45,317 nucleotides of DNA from Thermoplasmata archaeon (GTDB taxonomy: Archaea; Thermoplasmatota; Thermoplasmata; Thermoplasmatales; Thermoplasmataceae): the NCBI GenBank assembly GCA_021820525.1, contig JAKADM010000004.1:1-45317 (forward strand), given 5' to 3'. Shown piece by piece: positions 1 to 8,229 of this stretch (position 1 is its first letter; every line of letters begins with the position of its first letter). The notes beneath the pieces are model-generated. The model had not been told where the DNA came from, searched no databases, and was given only the letters and a program-made list of their open reading frames with translations. The position numbers were made by a program, and so were the translations under genes.

Positions 1-1498
1 CATTCAGGATTCCCACCACCTGGCTCTGCATTCCCGTGTGCAGGTTAGAGAGATTTGGGCTCCTGGAGTAATACATCACTATGGGCTTTCCTTCCCTGAG
101 GTACTTGACCCTGCCAACCTCGTTGTTGTTCTTCATCTCTTCAAGAACGGACTTTATCCTGAGCTTGGCATGATCCTTTTCTATGCCATATTTGGCGGAT
201 ATCTCCTTTCCCATTTCAGTTGCATAGGACATCCTGTCGCTGAGAATGCGAAGAACCTCTGCCCTGTAGTCTATATCCTTCCCTCTCCCTCCGGCTTCCT
301 CTTCCATCTTTTCTTCCTTCACCGTTGCAAGAATCTTTGGCGTTTCCCTGTACTCACTACCATCCGGCATGTATGTCAGCACCGGCGCAAATGAGTTGCT
401 CTCAGGGAATTCTATGTCAACGAACTGCCTGGGCTGCAGCACTGAGACGGAGAATCTCACCAGGGAGTTGTAGGACAATAGCTGAAGATCGGCATCACCC
501 AGCTTGAACGTGAACTTCGTTCCGAAGTTAGCTCTCATCTCCGGAAGGATGTCGATAAGATTCTGCGTAATGATCCAGAGCATTCCCTTGTCCCTTATCT
601 CCCTGCTCATCACATCCAGAATGGTGTGATAAGATTTCGTAAGCCTATGAGCTTCATCTATGAGTATAAGAACGTCGTTCCTCTTGCACTCCTCCATTTC
701 CCTGTAGATCTGCCTGAGCATCAATTCCGCATAAAAATTCTGAGCCTGTTTTGTCGGCAATGTTGAAAAGTCAAATACGGTACTCTCATTGGCAAGCTCA
801 ACATTTCCCATATCCTCTATGATCAGGGATTTGACGTTCTGCTCTATTGCGTTCAGGGTCTCGATCTGGTTCTTTGAAGCGGATTTCCGCTTCTCGCTGA
901 TGGTTTTCATGAAGCTCTTCCAATCGGAGCTTTGTGAAGCTATTTCCTGCAGGAATGCAGGAGTCTGCTGCAATTGAATGCCTGAGCTCACCTTTTCTCC
1001 GAAGAATGCTGTCATATAAGCTTCGGAGAATGCATTGACGTCCCTGAATGGATTCGGCAGGCATTCCTTGGCATCTATGACCGGTATGCCCAAGTGAACC
1101 TCATGATCATCGGACTTGAATGAGAATATGATCCTCTGCCTGTCCTCAAATTTCCTCAGAAGGTGCATTGTGAGGTAGCTCTTTCCCTGTCCCGATACGC
1201 CAGTTATTGACACATTCCTGTTCCCTTTGTGTTCGATGTAGTCCCTGAGGTTCGCCGCCTTGGGAGAGCATTCTTCTCTCCGGAATTTGCCTCTTTCTAT
1301 ATCTGGTATGATATTGTAGGCAAGAGCCGTATGTCCGGAGAAGCGCCTCAGCCTCCTTGAGACGTCATAGAACAGCCTCTGCTCATTCCTCAGAGGCAGC
1401 TCTAAAAGTGGCTTTGACAACACGCGCCTTGCATTTATGAGCTCTGAAAAGCCATATTCTCTCATATGCGTATTCTGGCTTTCCAAATATTTATTCAT
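1..1498 (-). CDS. HerA/VirB4-like P-loop ATPase, C-terminus beyond the window edge
   Basis: The minus strand is open from an ATG at 1498 to the window edge (499 codons, no stop), so the gene is partial at its 3' end. Visible motifs are a Walker A GVSGQGKS (about residues 100-107), a Walker B VLILIDEAH (276-284) and a sensor-like WIITQN shortly after. This order fits HerA/VirB4/FtsK-type DNA or secretion-motor ATPases. After the ATPase core there is a probable winged-helix region (about 420-480). It is the last gene of a minus-strand run that follows the integrase and lies 6 nt after a small membrane protein. That pairing suggests a DNA-transfer, packaging or pilus motor of the integrated element; this role is inferred. 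A second in-frame ATG lies 10 codons downstream. Confidence 0.8.
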   Translation of the reverse strand, partial: MNKYLESQNTHMREYGFSELINARRVLSKPLLELPLRNEQRLFYDVSRRLRRFSGHTALAYNIIPDIERGKFRREECSPKAANLRDYIEHKGNRNVSITGVSGQGKSYLTMHLLRKFEDRQRIIFSFKSDDHEVHLGIPVIDAKECLPNPFRDVNAFSEAYMTAFFGEKVSSGIQLQQTPAFLQEIASQSSDWKSFMKTISEKRKSASKNQIETLNAIEQNVKSLIIEDMGNVELANESTVFDFSTLPTKQAQNFYAELMLRQIYREMEECKRNDVLILIDEAHRLTKSYHTILDVMSREIRDKGMLWIITQNLIDILPEMRANFGTKFTFKLGDADLQLLSYNSLVRFSVSVLQPRQFVDIEFPESNSFAPVLTYMPDGSEYRETPKILATVKEEKMEEEAGGRGKDIDYRAEVLRILSDRMSYATEMGKEISAKYGIEKDHAKLRIKSVLEEMKNNNEVGRVKYLREGKPIVMYYSRSPNLSNLHTGMQSQVVGILN

Positions 1499-1504
1499 AT
1501 CCCG

Positions 1505-1909
1505 CTACCTTTTTACAATGTATCGCCTGTGAAGGTTCAGCGTTACCGTGTAGTGTTCCACCTTTACTGTGCGGGTTTCTATCAGGTAAATGAGGATAAT
1601 AACGCCGATAATTACGGCGAGAATTATGCTGTATTCGAGGCCCAGAGCAAGGTATACCAGGTACGCAGGTATGCCGAATATTACGCAAAAAAGGAAAAGG
1701 TAGGCCAGACAAATAAGAGCGCAATACAATACGACAAGAGCTCCAACGAAAGTCAGCACGAAGCCCATCACTCCTATTGTCTCGTAGAATACGTTCCCGG
1801 ATATCGTCATGGCAAAGAGGAATGGCCAGAGTCCCTGCCATACCAGGCCGGCTATGAACATTGCAACCGAAGCGATTAGGAATCCGAATCTCAGGGCATC
1901 CTCGTCCAT
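1505..1909 (-). CDS. Small multi-pass membrane protein of the integrated element
   Basis: This 134-residue protein is almost entirely hydrophobic. Four probable membrane segments lie around residues 7-27, 44-63, 65-85 and 90-110, followed by a basic tail ending RRYIVKR. The start is supported by a strong Shine-Dalgarno match (GAGGTGA, 1913-1919) just before the ATG. I do not recognise the family. It sits between an unknown soluble protein (3 nt upstream) and the HerA/VirB4-like ATPase (6 nt downstream). A membrane protein next to such an ATPase is what one expects of a membrane-anchored transfer or virion-assembly module, but the sequence alone does not prove it. Confidence 0.7.
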   Translation of the reverse strand: MDEDALRFGFLIASVAMFIAGLVWQGLWPFLFAMTISGNVFYETIGVMGFVLTFVGALVVLYCALICLAYLFLFCVIFGIPAYLVYLALGLEYSIILAVIIGVIILIYLIETRTVKVEHYTVTLNLHRRYIVKR

Positions 1910-1912
1910 GGT

Positions 1913-2281
1913 TCACCTCTGTGCCCTGAATCTCCTGTTTGGCGTAAGTGTTGCCGATATTGAGGCCTCCTCCCGCTTGAAGATCAATCCGCGCCTCGTT
2001 ATTACGAGATCCATTCTCAGTACTGGATTCGATTCATACTCCACGTAGCTGATGTCCGGATTCCGCTCCATAAACTCCCTTATTGCTGAGATCTGCCTGC
2101 GGTCTTCAAGCTCGTACTGGTTAACCGTTTTCTCGATAACGGTTTCCTGCAATCTCTCTATAGTGCCTTTCTTCTGTGGATTTGCGATTTCATATCTTAC
2201 TATTTCTGGCTGGGAGCCTTCAAAATATTCGGGTTCACCATGCTCATTCATCCCGCTTACTCTTACCCTGGTTCTCTTCAT
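1913..2281 (-). CDS. Hypothetical protein of the integrated element
   Basis: This 122-residue, charged, predominantly soluble protein is unrecognised. It has an N-terminal basic stretch (KRTRVRVSG), a central mixed alpha/beta region, and a basic C-terminus (LTPNRRFRAQR). There are no Cys clusters, signal peptide or membrane helices. The start codon overlaps the preceding gene's stop by 4 nt (ATGA at 2278-2281), and 3 nt separate its end from the membrane-protein gene, so translation is probably coupled. A structural or adaptor role in the element is possible but not shown. Confidence 0.6.
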   Translation of the reverse strand: MKRTRVRVSGMNEHGEPEYFEGSQPEIVRYEIANPQKKGTIERLQETVIEKTVNQYELEDRRQISAIREFMERNPDISYVEYESNPVLRMDLVITRRGLIFKREEASISATLTPNRRFRAQR

Positions 2282-2484
2282 TTCTCATCTCTCCCTTCAG
2301 CCTGCAAGAAGACAAGCCAGGTGCCGGTTTTTCCGATCAGTTCATCGACACTCATCGAGTCCGGTTCACGAAGAAGCACTGCAGCCAGTCGGCTATTTGG
2401 GAATTTCTTCACAAAACTCCGTTTCAGATTGGATATTGACACTTCTCCGGCTACTTTACCTTCCTGCATGAATAAATGATGCAA
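2278..2484 (-). CDS. Small hypothetical protein
   Basis: This 68-residue soluble ORF ends in an ATGA overlap with the next gene, which supports its being real. No motif is recognised. The central part (KRSFVKKFPNSRLAAVLLRE) could form a basic helix. It lies 36 nt downstream of the zinc-ribbon regulator and may share its transcript. It could be a small DNA-binding or regulatory protein of the element. Confidence 0.5.
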   Translation of the reverse strand: MHHLFMQEGKVAGEVSISNLKRSFVKKFPNSRLAAVLLREPDSMSVDELIGKTGTWLVFLQAEGRDEK

Positions 2485-2520
2485 CTCAGGGTATTGTATC
2501 GTTTTAGATACTTCCAGAAA

Positions 2521-3054
2521 TCAGAAGGCGATGTAGCTCTTCATTGAGCTTTTGTGCTTAAAGTCACAGTTGGGGCAGCTCCACTTTATTGTCTCCACCA
2601 TGGTAAAGGGATGCCCTTTTGTGTAGTGATGAAATGTCCTTTCATAAGTTGGCTCTATATCTTTATTCCCGCATTCTGGGCAGTCAATTGCCAAAGCACT
2701 GCCAAAATCCCTCTTCTCTGCTGCAAGAACAAATGGAAAAAATGGATTTTCCTGGATGAGTTTCCACTTCAACTGCGGATTCCTTTCTACCATTGACACA
2801 TAGATTCTGTTGCTGTCTATCTCCAGATGTTCGTGGTCAGCCTTATTTCTGATAAATTTGTACAGATATCCATTTCCGATCAGTTCATCAACATGCTTGT
2901 CAATGGTTTTGTGGGACATCCTGTTCTTCAGGATTATGTAGAGATCAGAAACACGGGTGTCTTTGGCATCATCGCGTATTATGTTCACTATGGCTTCACA
3001 TCGCTTGCAATCCAGGGTGAATTCAGACGGACATCTTCTGCATGGCAAGAGCAT
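2521..3054 (-). CDS. Winged-helix protein with two zinc-binding Cys pairs, probable regulator
   Basis: This 177-residue protein has an N-terminal Cys cluster (CRRC at 5-8 and CKRC at 16-19). A winged-helix-like section follows (about 20-75; SHKTIDKHVDELIGNGYLYK resembles a recognition helix plus wing). The C-terminus holds a classical zinc ribbon, CPEC and CPNC, spaced by about 30 residues. Two zinc knuckles flanking a wHTH suggest a DNA-binding regulator of the integrated element. Its start lies 10 nt after the integrase stop, so int and this gene probably form the head of one transcript. Target and ligand are unknown. Confidence 0.65.
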   Translation of the reverse strand: MLLPCRRCPSEFTLDCKRCEAIVNIIRDDAKDTRVSDLYIILKNRMSHKTIDKHVDELIGNGYLYKFIRNKADHEHLEIDSNRIYVSMVERNPQLKWKLIQENPFFPFVLAAEKRDFGSALAIDCPECGNKDIEPTYERTFHHYTKGHPFTMVETIKWSCPNCDFKHKSSMKSYIAF

Positions 3055-3064
3055 TCACGCACGG

Positions 3065-4354
3065 CTAGAAAGGCATTTTCATTATAGCCTTTCCGTTTGG
3101 CAAAACTGCCTGGAACTCATATCCTTCGCCGAGAAGCTTCTCAATCTCGCTCATGGGAACGAGCTTTTGCTTCGATCCGTTGCTTGCCATTGCTCCTGCA
3201 ACCTTGTCTCTCAGCAGCTTCTGGAAATCCTCTGTGTTAAGGTCTGCAAGGTTCATCTTATCTATCTCTTCCTGCCTGTATCCCACTGCGGAAAGGAGCT
3301 GCTGCTGCAAGTAGAGCCTTGCATTATCCTCTGATACCTCGCTCACTCTCGTTTCCATGTATTTCAGGCATTTCTTGTATGATTCACGCATCTCCTCTAT
3401 CATGTCAGGTGGCAGTCGCTTGTTCGTGCTGTATCTCGCCTCAATATCTCCCTTGTGGCCCATTATGAACTGCCTCCACGGGTGCGATATGAGGCCCTTG
3501 GATTCTGCTATGTCGAGAGCGGTTGAGAAATATGCTCGCAAAACGTATGGGCGCATTTTCAGGCCTGCTAGCTCTATGGCTTCCCTTATGTCCCTGGTTA
3601 CCAGTGTTGTTCTCAGGAAAGCGTTCTTCTTGACGCCTCTTACGTCAAACTGCAATAGCGGAGATTCATAGGTAAGCTCTTCTCCCTGCTTTCTCCGCTC
3701 TTCCAGATACTCCTTGATGTAGGTTGCCCCTTCCTCTCCTATGAAAGAGAAATACTGGTGCCTCGCCTTGCTCAATTTGCTCTTGACCATCACAGTCGCT
3801 GGAACCTTCTCAAACTGAATTTCCTTCGACAGCTTCAGTTCTTTGAGATCGCCAAGCCTGAGACCGTCCGTGCCTTCATAATCGCCAAGAGATTCCGGCC
3901 TAAGACCGGAGAATGCCATGATCGCTATGGCAACCCTGCCTCTTGAGGTTGCTTTTCTCATTATCCTTGCCAGTTCCTCCTTGCTGGGAACTCTCTCGTT
4001 AGCTATCGTGGGAGTTTCGTTCTCGCCGGATATGTTAACGGTTAACTGCAAACGGATATCGTTAAACTTCAGCCATGACAGGATGACCTTCTTGAACCTC
4101 GCTATGTAAGAACCGGCTTTACCATCCTTCTCCATCTTCCTGACAAAGTCCGTAAATTCGTAACGGAAATCCTTTTCATTTGATCTTGCTCTGTTCAGGA
4201 TTTCCTTCGGGGTTATTTCTGTAAGCTCGCAATAATGCCCCAGATTCCTCAGGGCTACCGTTGCCGTCAATACTGACTTTGCCTTGAGGTTCTCAAACCA
4301 CCTTCGCACGTCCTCGTCAAGAAGCAGTTCCTGGTACTTTGGGTGCATGGTCAT
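3065..4354 (-). CDS. int: Archaeal tyrosine recombinase (integrase)
   Basis: This 429-residue protein is a phage-integrase-type tyrosine recombinase. Seen in order are an SAM-like N-terminal core-binding region (about 10-120), the first catalytic Arg in SGLRPES, a beta-hairpin Lys in KSKLSKARHQY, the box II Arg in RPYVLRAYF (with Tyr in the usual His position, as in many archaeal integrases), and MGHKGDIEARYSTNKR with the His and the nucleophilic Tyr. After the active site there is an extended C-terminal tail of about 110 residues. The ORF is uninterrupted. Its 5' end lies only 50 nt from the 3' end of tRNA-Ala. That is the expected geometry for site-specific integration into a tRNA 3' half, so this is the element's own integrase. 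The gene is complete rather than split by integration, unlike SSV-type elements. Confidence 0.93.
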   Translation of the reverse strand: MTMHPKYQELLLDEDVRRWFENLKAKSVLTATVALRNLGHYCELTEITPKEILNRARSNEKDFRYEFTDFVRKMEKDGKAGSYIARFKKVILSWLKFNDIRLQLTVNISGENETPTIANERVPSKEELARIMRKATSRGRVAIAIMAFSGLRPESLGDYEGTDGLRLGDLKELKLSKEIQFEKVPATVMVKSKLSKARHQYFSFIGEEGATYIKEYLEERRKQGEELTYESPLLQFDVRGVKKNAFLRTTLVTRDIREAIELAGLKMRPYVLRAYFSTALDIAESKGLISHPWRQFIMGHKGDIEARYSTNKRLPPDMIEEMRESYKKCLKYMETRVSEVSEDNARLYLQQQLLSAVGYRQEEIDKMNLADLNTEDFQKLLRDKVAGAMASNGSKQKLVPMSEIEKLLGEGYEFQAVLPNGKAIMKMPF

Positions 4355-4403
4355 GAGAACATAACGAGTGCCGGGATAAAAAGTATTCGATTAATAGATT
4401 AAA

Positions 4404-4475
4404 TGGACCGGTCGGGATTTGAACCCGAGGCCTCCTGCTTGCAAAGCAGGCGATCTACCGCTGATCTACCGGCCC
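4404..4475 (-). tRNA. tRNA-Ala (anticodon TGC)
   Basis: The minus strand folds as a 72-nt tRNA. The acceptor is GGGCCGG paired with CCGGTCC (one G-T pair), the anticodon stem is CCTGC/GCAGG with loop TTTGCAA, and the T arm contains GGTTCAAATCC. The discriminator is A and CCA is not encoded. The TGC anticodon decodes GCA (Ala). No intron is present. The 3' end faces the integrase gene 50 nt away, making this the likely attB of the element on the left. Confidence 0.96.
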
Positions 4476-4760
4476 GTTTTTACGTGGATTCCTTTGTTTT
4501 ATTTAACTTTATGTGGTTCATGCATCTTTTTGTAGATCTTTATTGTTGCTGAATGAAGGGTAGCCATTAAAATATATTATGTGCAGATATGAATATAAGA
4601 TCGTTTGAGAGTAAAATTTCAAGACAAAATCCAGGAATAAAGTATGAGAGTGAAATTCATGTAGATTGTGGTATATTTAAAAAAGTTGTTAAATTCTACT
4701 CAGTTTCAAACCATTTTCTCAACGTCTGTTTATAATTAAAGGAAATCTGAAAAATTAAAT
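4476..4760. other. AT-rich spacer between tRNA-Ala and IPK
   Basis: About 285 nt with no confident gene. It must contain the tRNA-Ala promoter (minus strand) and the IPK promoter. A 48-codon plus-strand ORF (4589-4735) is present but has no convincing start signal or recognisable product. Confidence 0.6.
4729..4738 (+). promoter_or_regulatory. TATA box for the IPK operon
   Basis: TTTATAATTA is centred about 27 nt before the ATG at 4761. This is the archaeal TATA-to-start distance for a leaderless transcript, and it favours 4761 over the in-frame ATG at 4788. Confidence 0.6.
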
Positions 4761-5516
4761 ATGCCATTTAAACATTGTGACACTGGAATGAAGATCGTAA
4801 AGATTGGGGGTAGCCTCATCACAGACAAGGCTGAATACAAAAAATTCAATAGAATTCTGGCGGAAAAGATCCTCAGTGAGATATCAGGAGAAAAGCTGAT
4901 CCTGGTTCATGGCGGTGGATCTTTTGGCCACATTGCAAGCAAGAAATACGGTCTTCCTGGCAAAATAAATGAAACAACCATCAGGGGATGTTCCATCGTG
5001 AAGAACGACATGGCCCTTCTTAATAACCATATAATATCAATTATGGTTGAAAATGGCATGAATGGAATAGGTTTTTCTCCATACCATTTGTGGAACGGTT
5101 CAGAATTTGATTATAAACCTGTTGTGAAGTCCTTTGAATTGGGCCAGATTCCTGTAATATATGGGGATGCATATATTGATAGGGATGAGATAAAGATAAG
5201 ATCAGGAGACGATATTATGGTCGATCTTGCAAGAATATTCAAGCCAGAATCCGCAATATTTTTTTCAGATGTGGATGGCGTTTTTGATAAGGACCCGAAA
5301 AAATATAAGGATGCAAAACTCATAAGGAGATTCAAAAATGAGAGTATATCCTTTGCAGGGATCGAAAATGATGTAACTGGTGGAATGATGAAGAAGTTCC
5401 ATTCCATGATAGAATGCAGGGAAATGGGTGTTAAAACATATTTGATAAATGGTCAATATCCGGAAAGGATTGGGGATCTGGAAGGAGAAAAATTCGTGGG
5501 GACTGAATTTGTATGA
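4761..5516 (+). CDS. Isopentenyl phosphate kinase
   Basis: This amino-acid-kinase-fold enzyme phosphorylates isopentenyl phosphate to isopentenyl diphosphate with ATP, the last step of the archaeal mevalonate routes. It shows KIGGS (residues 14-18), HGGGSFGH (50-57, with the family's catalytic His), SGDDI, the DVDGVF segment and the C-terminal NDVTGGMMKKF, all as in the Thermoplasma enzyme. The 251-residue length is normal. The start at 4761 fits the TATA box (leaderless). The in-frame ATG at 4788 gives the usual family N-terminus MKIVKIGG, so the first nine residues are uncertain. The stop overlaps the IDI2 start by 4 nt, linking consecutive pathway steps. Confidence 0.95.
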   Translation: MPFKHCDTGMKIVKIGGSLITDKAEYKKFNRILAEKILSEISGEKLILVHGGGSFGHIASKKYGLPGKINETTIRGCSIVKNDMALLNNHIISIMVENGMNGIGFSPYHLWNGSEFDYKPVVKSFELGQIPVIYGDAYIDRDEIKIRSGDDIMVDLARIFKPESAIFFSDVDGVFDKDPKKYKDAKLIRRFKNESISFAGIENDVTGGMMKKFHSMIECREMGVKTYLINGQYPERIGDLEGEKFVGTEFV

Positions 5517-6565
5517 TATCTAATAGAAAGGAAGAACACATAAGGATTGCAGAAAAGAATGAGGTAAATGCATCGCACAACTTCTGGGATGATATTGTAA
5601 TGGTGCACAGATCAATCCCAGAGGTGGATTACAATTCCATAAAAACTGAAACAGATTTTATTGGTGTGAAGATCAATTATCCCATACTCATATCCTCCAT
5701 GACTGGAGGTACAGAACTGGCAAAGAGGATTAACAGAAACCTGGCCATGGCTGCAGAGAAGTTCAACATACCCATGGGCCTTGGAAGCATGAGGGCAGCT
5801 GCAGAAAATAAGGATCTTGCAGATACATACTCGGTGATAAACGATTTCAAAATACCTGCTAAACTGGCCAATATAGGGGCACCACAGCTAATAGATCAGG
5901 ATAAGAAGGCATTGAAAGAAAGAGATCTTGATTATCTCATTGATCTCATAGATGCCAAATTTCTCATAATACATTTCAACTTCCTTCAGGAGATGATACA
6001 GCCTGAAGGTGACAGAAATTCTGCAGGTGTTCTCAAAAGGGTAAGGGAGATTGCATCAAGTTACCCTGTAATCGCAAAGGAGACTGGTGCTGGGTTCTCA
6101 AGGGAAGATATTGAGGATCTTGTGGATGCAGGGGTGAAGGCAATTGATGTTGGCGGCCTTGGTGGGACAAGCTTTGCCGCAATTGAATATTACAGGGCAG
6201 AGAAGTCAGCGGACATGGAGAAGACCAGAGCGGGGAAAACATACTGGAGCTGGGGTGTACCTTCTCCAGTGAGCATAATGCTTGCATCTGGAAAGGTCCC
6301 TGTAATTGGTAGCGGCGGATTAAGGAATGGCCTGGATCTATTCAAGGCCATATCCCTTGGTGCCATGGCAGGGGGATTTGCAAGAACCCTGCTTGAGGGC
6401 GCTGACGAATCATTTGAAACTGTGGAAATGAACATAAGAACCATAATAAGGGAGTTCAAAATAGGAATGATGCTAACAGGATCAGGGTCAATGGAAGAGG
6501 CAAGAAAAAAGAGGAGAATAATAAGAGGGGAATTGCGCCAGTGGGTTGATGATTATGTCGGATGA
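5513..6565 (+). CDS. fni: Type II isopentenyl-diphosphate isomerase (FMN-dependent)
   Basis: This enzyme interconverts IPP and DMAPP using reduced FMN in a TIM barrel. The 350-residue protein carries the substrate-binding RK-x2-H (R5, K6, H9), SSMTGG (61-66), HFNFLQE (154-160; usually HxNxxQE, giving the catalytic Gln and metal-binding Glu), KETGAGF, the FMN phosphate loop VGGLGGTS, and GSGGLRNG. It overlaps the IPK gene by 4 nt (ATGA). The product of IPK is therefore handed to the isomerase encoded next, supplying isoprenoid ether lipid synthesis. Confidence 0.96.
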   Translation: MISNRKEEHIRIAEKNEVNASHNFWDDIVMVHRSIPEVDYNSIKTETDFIGVKINYPILISSMTGGTELAKRINRNLAMAAEKFNIPMGLGSMRAAAENKDLADTYSVINDFKIPAKLANIGAPQLIDQDKKALKERDLDYLIDLIDAKFLIIHFNFLQEMIQPEGDRNSAGVLKRVREIASSYPVIAKETGAGFSREDIEDLVDAGVKAIDVGGLGGTSFAAIEYYRAEKSADMEKTRAGKTYWSWGVPSPVSIMLASGKVPVIGSGGLRNGLDLFKAISLGAMAGGFARTLLEGADESFETVEMNIRTIIREFKIGMMLTGSGSMEEARKKRRIIRGELRQWVDDYVG

Positions 6566-7103
6566 TTATGAAATACCTGTGGAAGAGGAGACAAATGTTA
6601 AGTGCCCTGTATGCGGCTCCAATCTTTTCTTCATCCAGATGCTGACGGATATAGCATTTGAGAGGAGAATATTATTGCAATCCTATTTCTGCAAAAAGTG
6701 TCTGTTCAAAAAAAATGATGTTGTTCAGATGGACAGGGACAAACCAATTAGAATAAGCCTTGCAGTGAGGAACAGGGACGATATAAGAATTACACTGTAC
6801 AGATCGCCGGATGCAAGGGTTGTCATACCAGAAATCGGGGCCGAAATAGAACCCGGAGATATATCCAGTGGAGAAATAACAACAGTTGAAGGGATACTCA
6901 CAAGGATATGGGAAAGAATGGACACAGTGCTCAGGGATTTTGAAGGAACAGATCTGGAGAGAAGGGAGGCAGAGGAAACACTGAACAGAATCAGGGATAT
7001 GAAAATACTGCCATTTACCTTAATTCTGGAGGATGAATCAGGCATGAGCAGAATCCAGAGCAGCAGGGCAATAATTGAAAATATTGAGGAAAACCTCAAA
7101 TAA
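6549..7103 (+). CDS. ZPR1-type zinc-finger protein
   Basis: This protein of about 184 residues starts with a zinc ribbon (CPVC ... CKKC, about residues 19-51) followed by a beta-rich domain containing PEIGAEIEPGDISSGEITTVEGIL. That arrangement is typical of archaeal single-copy ZPR1 homologues. Eukaryotic ZPR1 has two such modules and acts with eEF1A; the archaeal role is unknown. Possible starts are TTG 6546, ATG 6549 and ATG 6555, all overlapping the 3' end of fni, so co-transcription with the isoprenoid genes is likely. The C-terminal half is helical and acidic. Confidence 0.85.
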   Translation: MIMSDDYEIPVEEETNVKCPVCGSNLFFIQMLTDIAFERRILLQSYFCKKCLFKKNDVVQMDRDKPIRISLAVRNRDDIRITLYRSPDARVVIPEIGAEIEPGDISSGEITTVEGILTRIWERMDTVLRDFEGTDLERREAEETLNRIRDMKILPFTLILEDESGMSRIQSSRAIIENIEENLK

Positions 7104-7141
7104 TTATTATAAGCAATATCTTCCTGAACAATTCATATAGC

Positions 7142-7151
7142 CTTATTTATT
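7142..7151 (+). promoter_or_regulatory. TATA box upstream of the epimerase gene
   Basis: CTTATTTATT is centred about 24 nt before the ATG at 7170, consistent with a leaderless transcript. Confidence 0.5.
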
Positions 7152-7169
7152 TGTTGGGAATAACCCGCC

Positions 7170-8117
7170 ATGATAAAAAATAAGACCATTCTAATTACGG
7201 GTGGAGCAGGATTCATAGGCTCTATCATGGCTGAAACTCTTTTCAAGGAAAATAAGATCACGGTTCTTGACAACTTTTCCGGCGGAAATCTAAAAAACCT
7301 TTCGCCATTCAAAGATCATGTGAAGATTATTGAGGGGGATATAAGAAGGGAGGAAACCTTTGAAAAATTGAAGGATGATTTTGATCTTGTAATTCATTTT
7401 GCCGCAAATTCTGATGTTAGATCAGGCAGTACAGATACAAAATCAGATATGGAAATCAATGTTATTGGAACGCACAATCTTCTGGAATACATGAGAAAGA
7501 GGGATGTTAAGGATCTGATCTTCTCATCCACATCCACAGTATACGGTGAAGCGTCAATCATACCAACACCTGAAAATTATGGCCCGGAGCTTCCCATATC
7601 ACTCTATGGCGCATCCAAGCTGGCAAATGAAGGCTTCATATGGTCATATTTCCACTATTATGGCATTAAACCAACCATATTCAGATTCGCCAACATTGTG
7701 GGCAGAAATTCCACTCATGGCGTTATTCATGATTTCATAATCAAACTGAAGAAAGATCCACAGAATCTGGAAATTCTGGGCGACGGAAGGCAGGAAAAAT
7801 CCTACATGCATGTGGACGACTGCGTCGATGCAATGATCCATATATATGAAAGGAATAAATCTGGAGATGTTGTTAATCTGGGCAATGACCAGAGGACAAG
7901 CGTCACAAGGATCGCCAATGTAGTGGTTGAAAAGATGGGACTTAAAAATGTCAAATTCCATTATACAGGAGGAATTGATGGAAGGGGATGGGCTGGAGAC
8001 ATCAAAATTGCCCAGCTTTCCATTGAAAAGATGAAGGCCTATGGATGGAATAACAGATATGATAGTGATCAGTCGGTGGTAAGGGCAACCGAAGAAATAG
8101 TCGGTCAGATGAAATAA
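7170..8117 (+). CDS. NAD-dependent nucleotide-sugar epimerase/dehydratase (GalE-like)
   Basis: This extended SDR enzyme of 315 residues has the Rossmann motif GGAGFIGS (11-18), the catalytic SSTSTVYG (119-126) and YGASK (146-150, Tyr and Lys). Further on are RFANIVG and the SYMHVDDC segment typical of the UDP-glucose 4-epimerase / dTDP-glucose dehydratase superfamily. Archaeal members often act as UDP-glucose/galactose or GlcNAc 4-epimerases for glycolipids and glycoproteins. The exact substrate cannot be told from sequence. It is preceded by its own TATA box and appears monocistronic. Confidence 0.88.
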   Translation: MIKNKTILITGGAGFIGSIMAETLFKENKITVLDNFSGGNLKNLSPFKDHVKIIEGDIRREETFEKLKDDFDLVIHFAANSDVRSGSTDTKSDMEINVIGTHNLLEYMRKRDVKDLIFSSTSTVYGEASIIPTPENYGPELPISLYGASKLANEGFIWSYFHYYGIKPTIFRFANIVGRNSTHGVIHDFIIKLKKDPQNLEILGDGRQEKSYMHVDDCVDAMIHIYERNKSGDVVNLGNDQRTSVTRIANVVVEKMGLKNVKFHYTGGIDGRGWAGDIKIAQLSIEKMKAYGWNNRYDSDQSVVRATEEIVGQMK

Positions 8118-8229
8118 TTACAATCAACTGGTAATTCCTATATTTTACAGGCCTTTCGGCAGGATTTTCCTGACATATAAGGTATTCCAGTCTTATATGT
8201 AGAATTGATTGTTAATTTAGTGATAAAAA

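Larger units (their letters stand above)
1..4403. mobile_element. Right part of an integrated element at tRNA-Ala
   Basis: All six genes between the window edge and tRNA-Ala lie on the minus strand, are tightly packed, and include an integrase next to the tRNA 3' end and a transfer/packaging-type ATPase. The stretch is visibly richer in G and C than the genome to its right. The left boundary and second attachment site are outside the window, so size and type (virus-like or conjugative) are open. Confidence 0.75.

Noticed and set aside
1466-2471. Plus-strand ORFs opposite the element genes
   Set aside because: They are antisense to a tightly coupled minus-strand run with ribosome sites and overlapping stops, and they encode no recognisable protein.
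4589-4735. 48-codon plus-strand ORF upstream of IPK
   Set aside because: No Shine-Dalgarno site or correctly spaced TATA box, and the IPK TATA box overlaps its end. It was kept only as a remark on the spacer.
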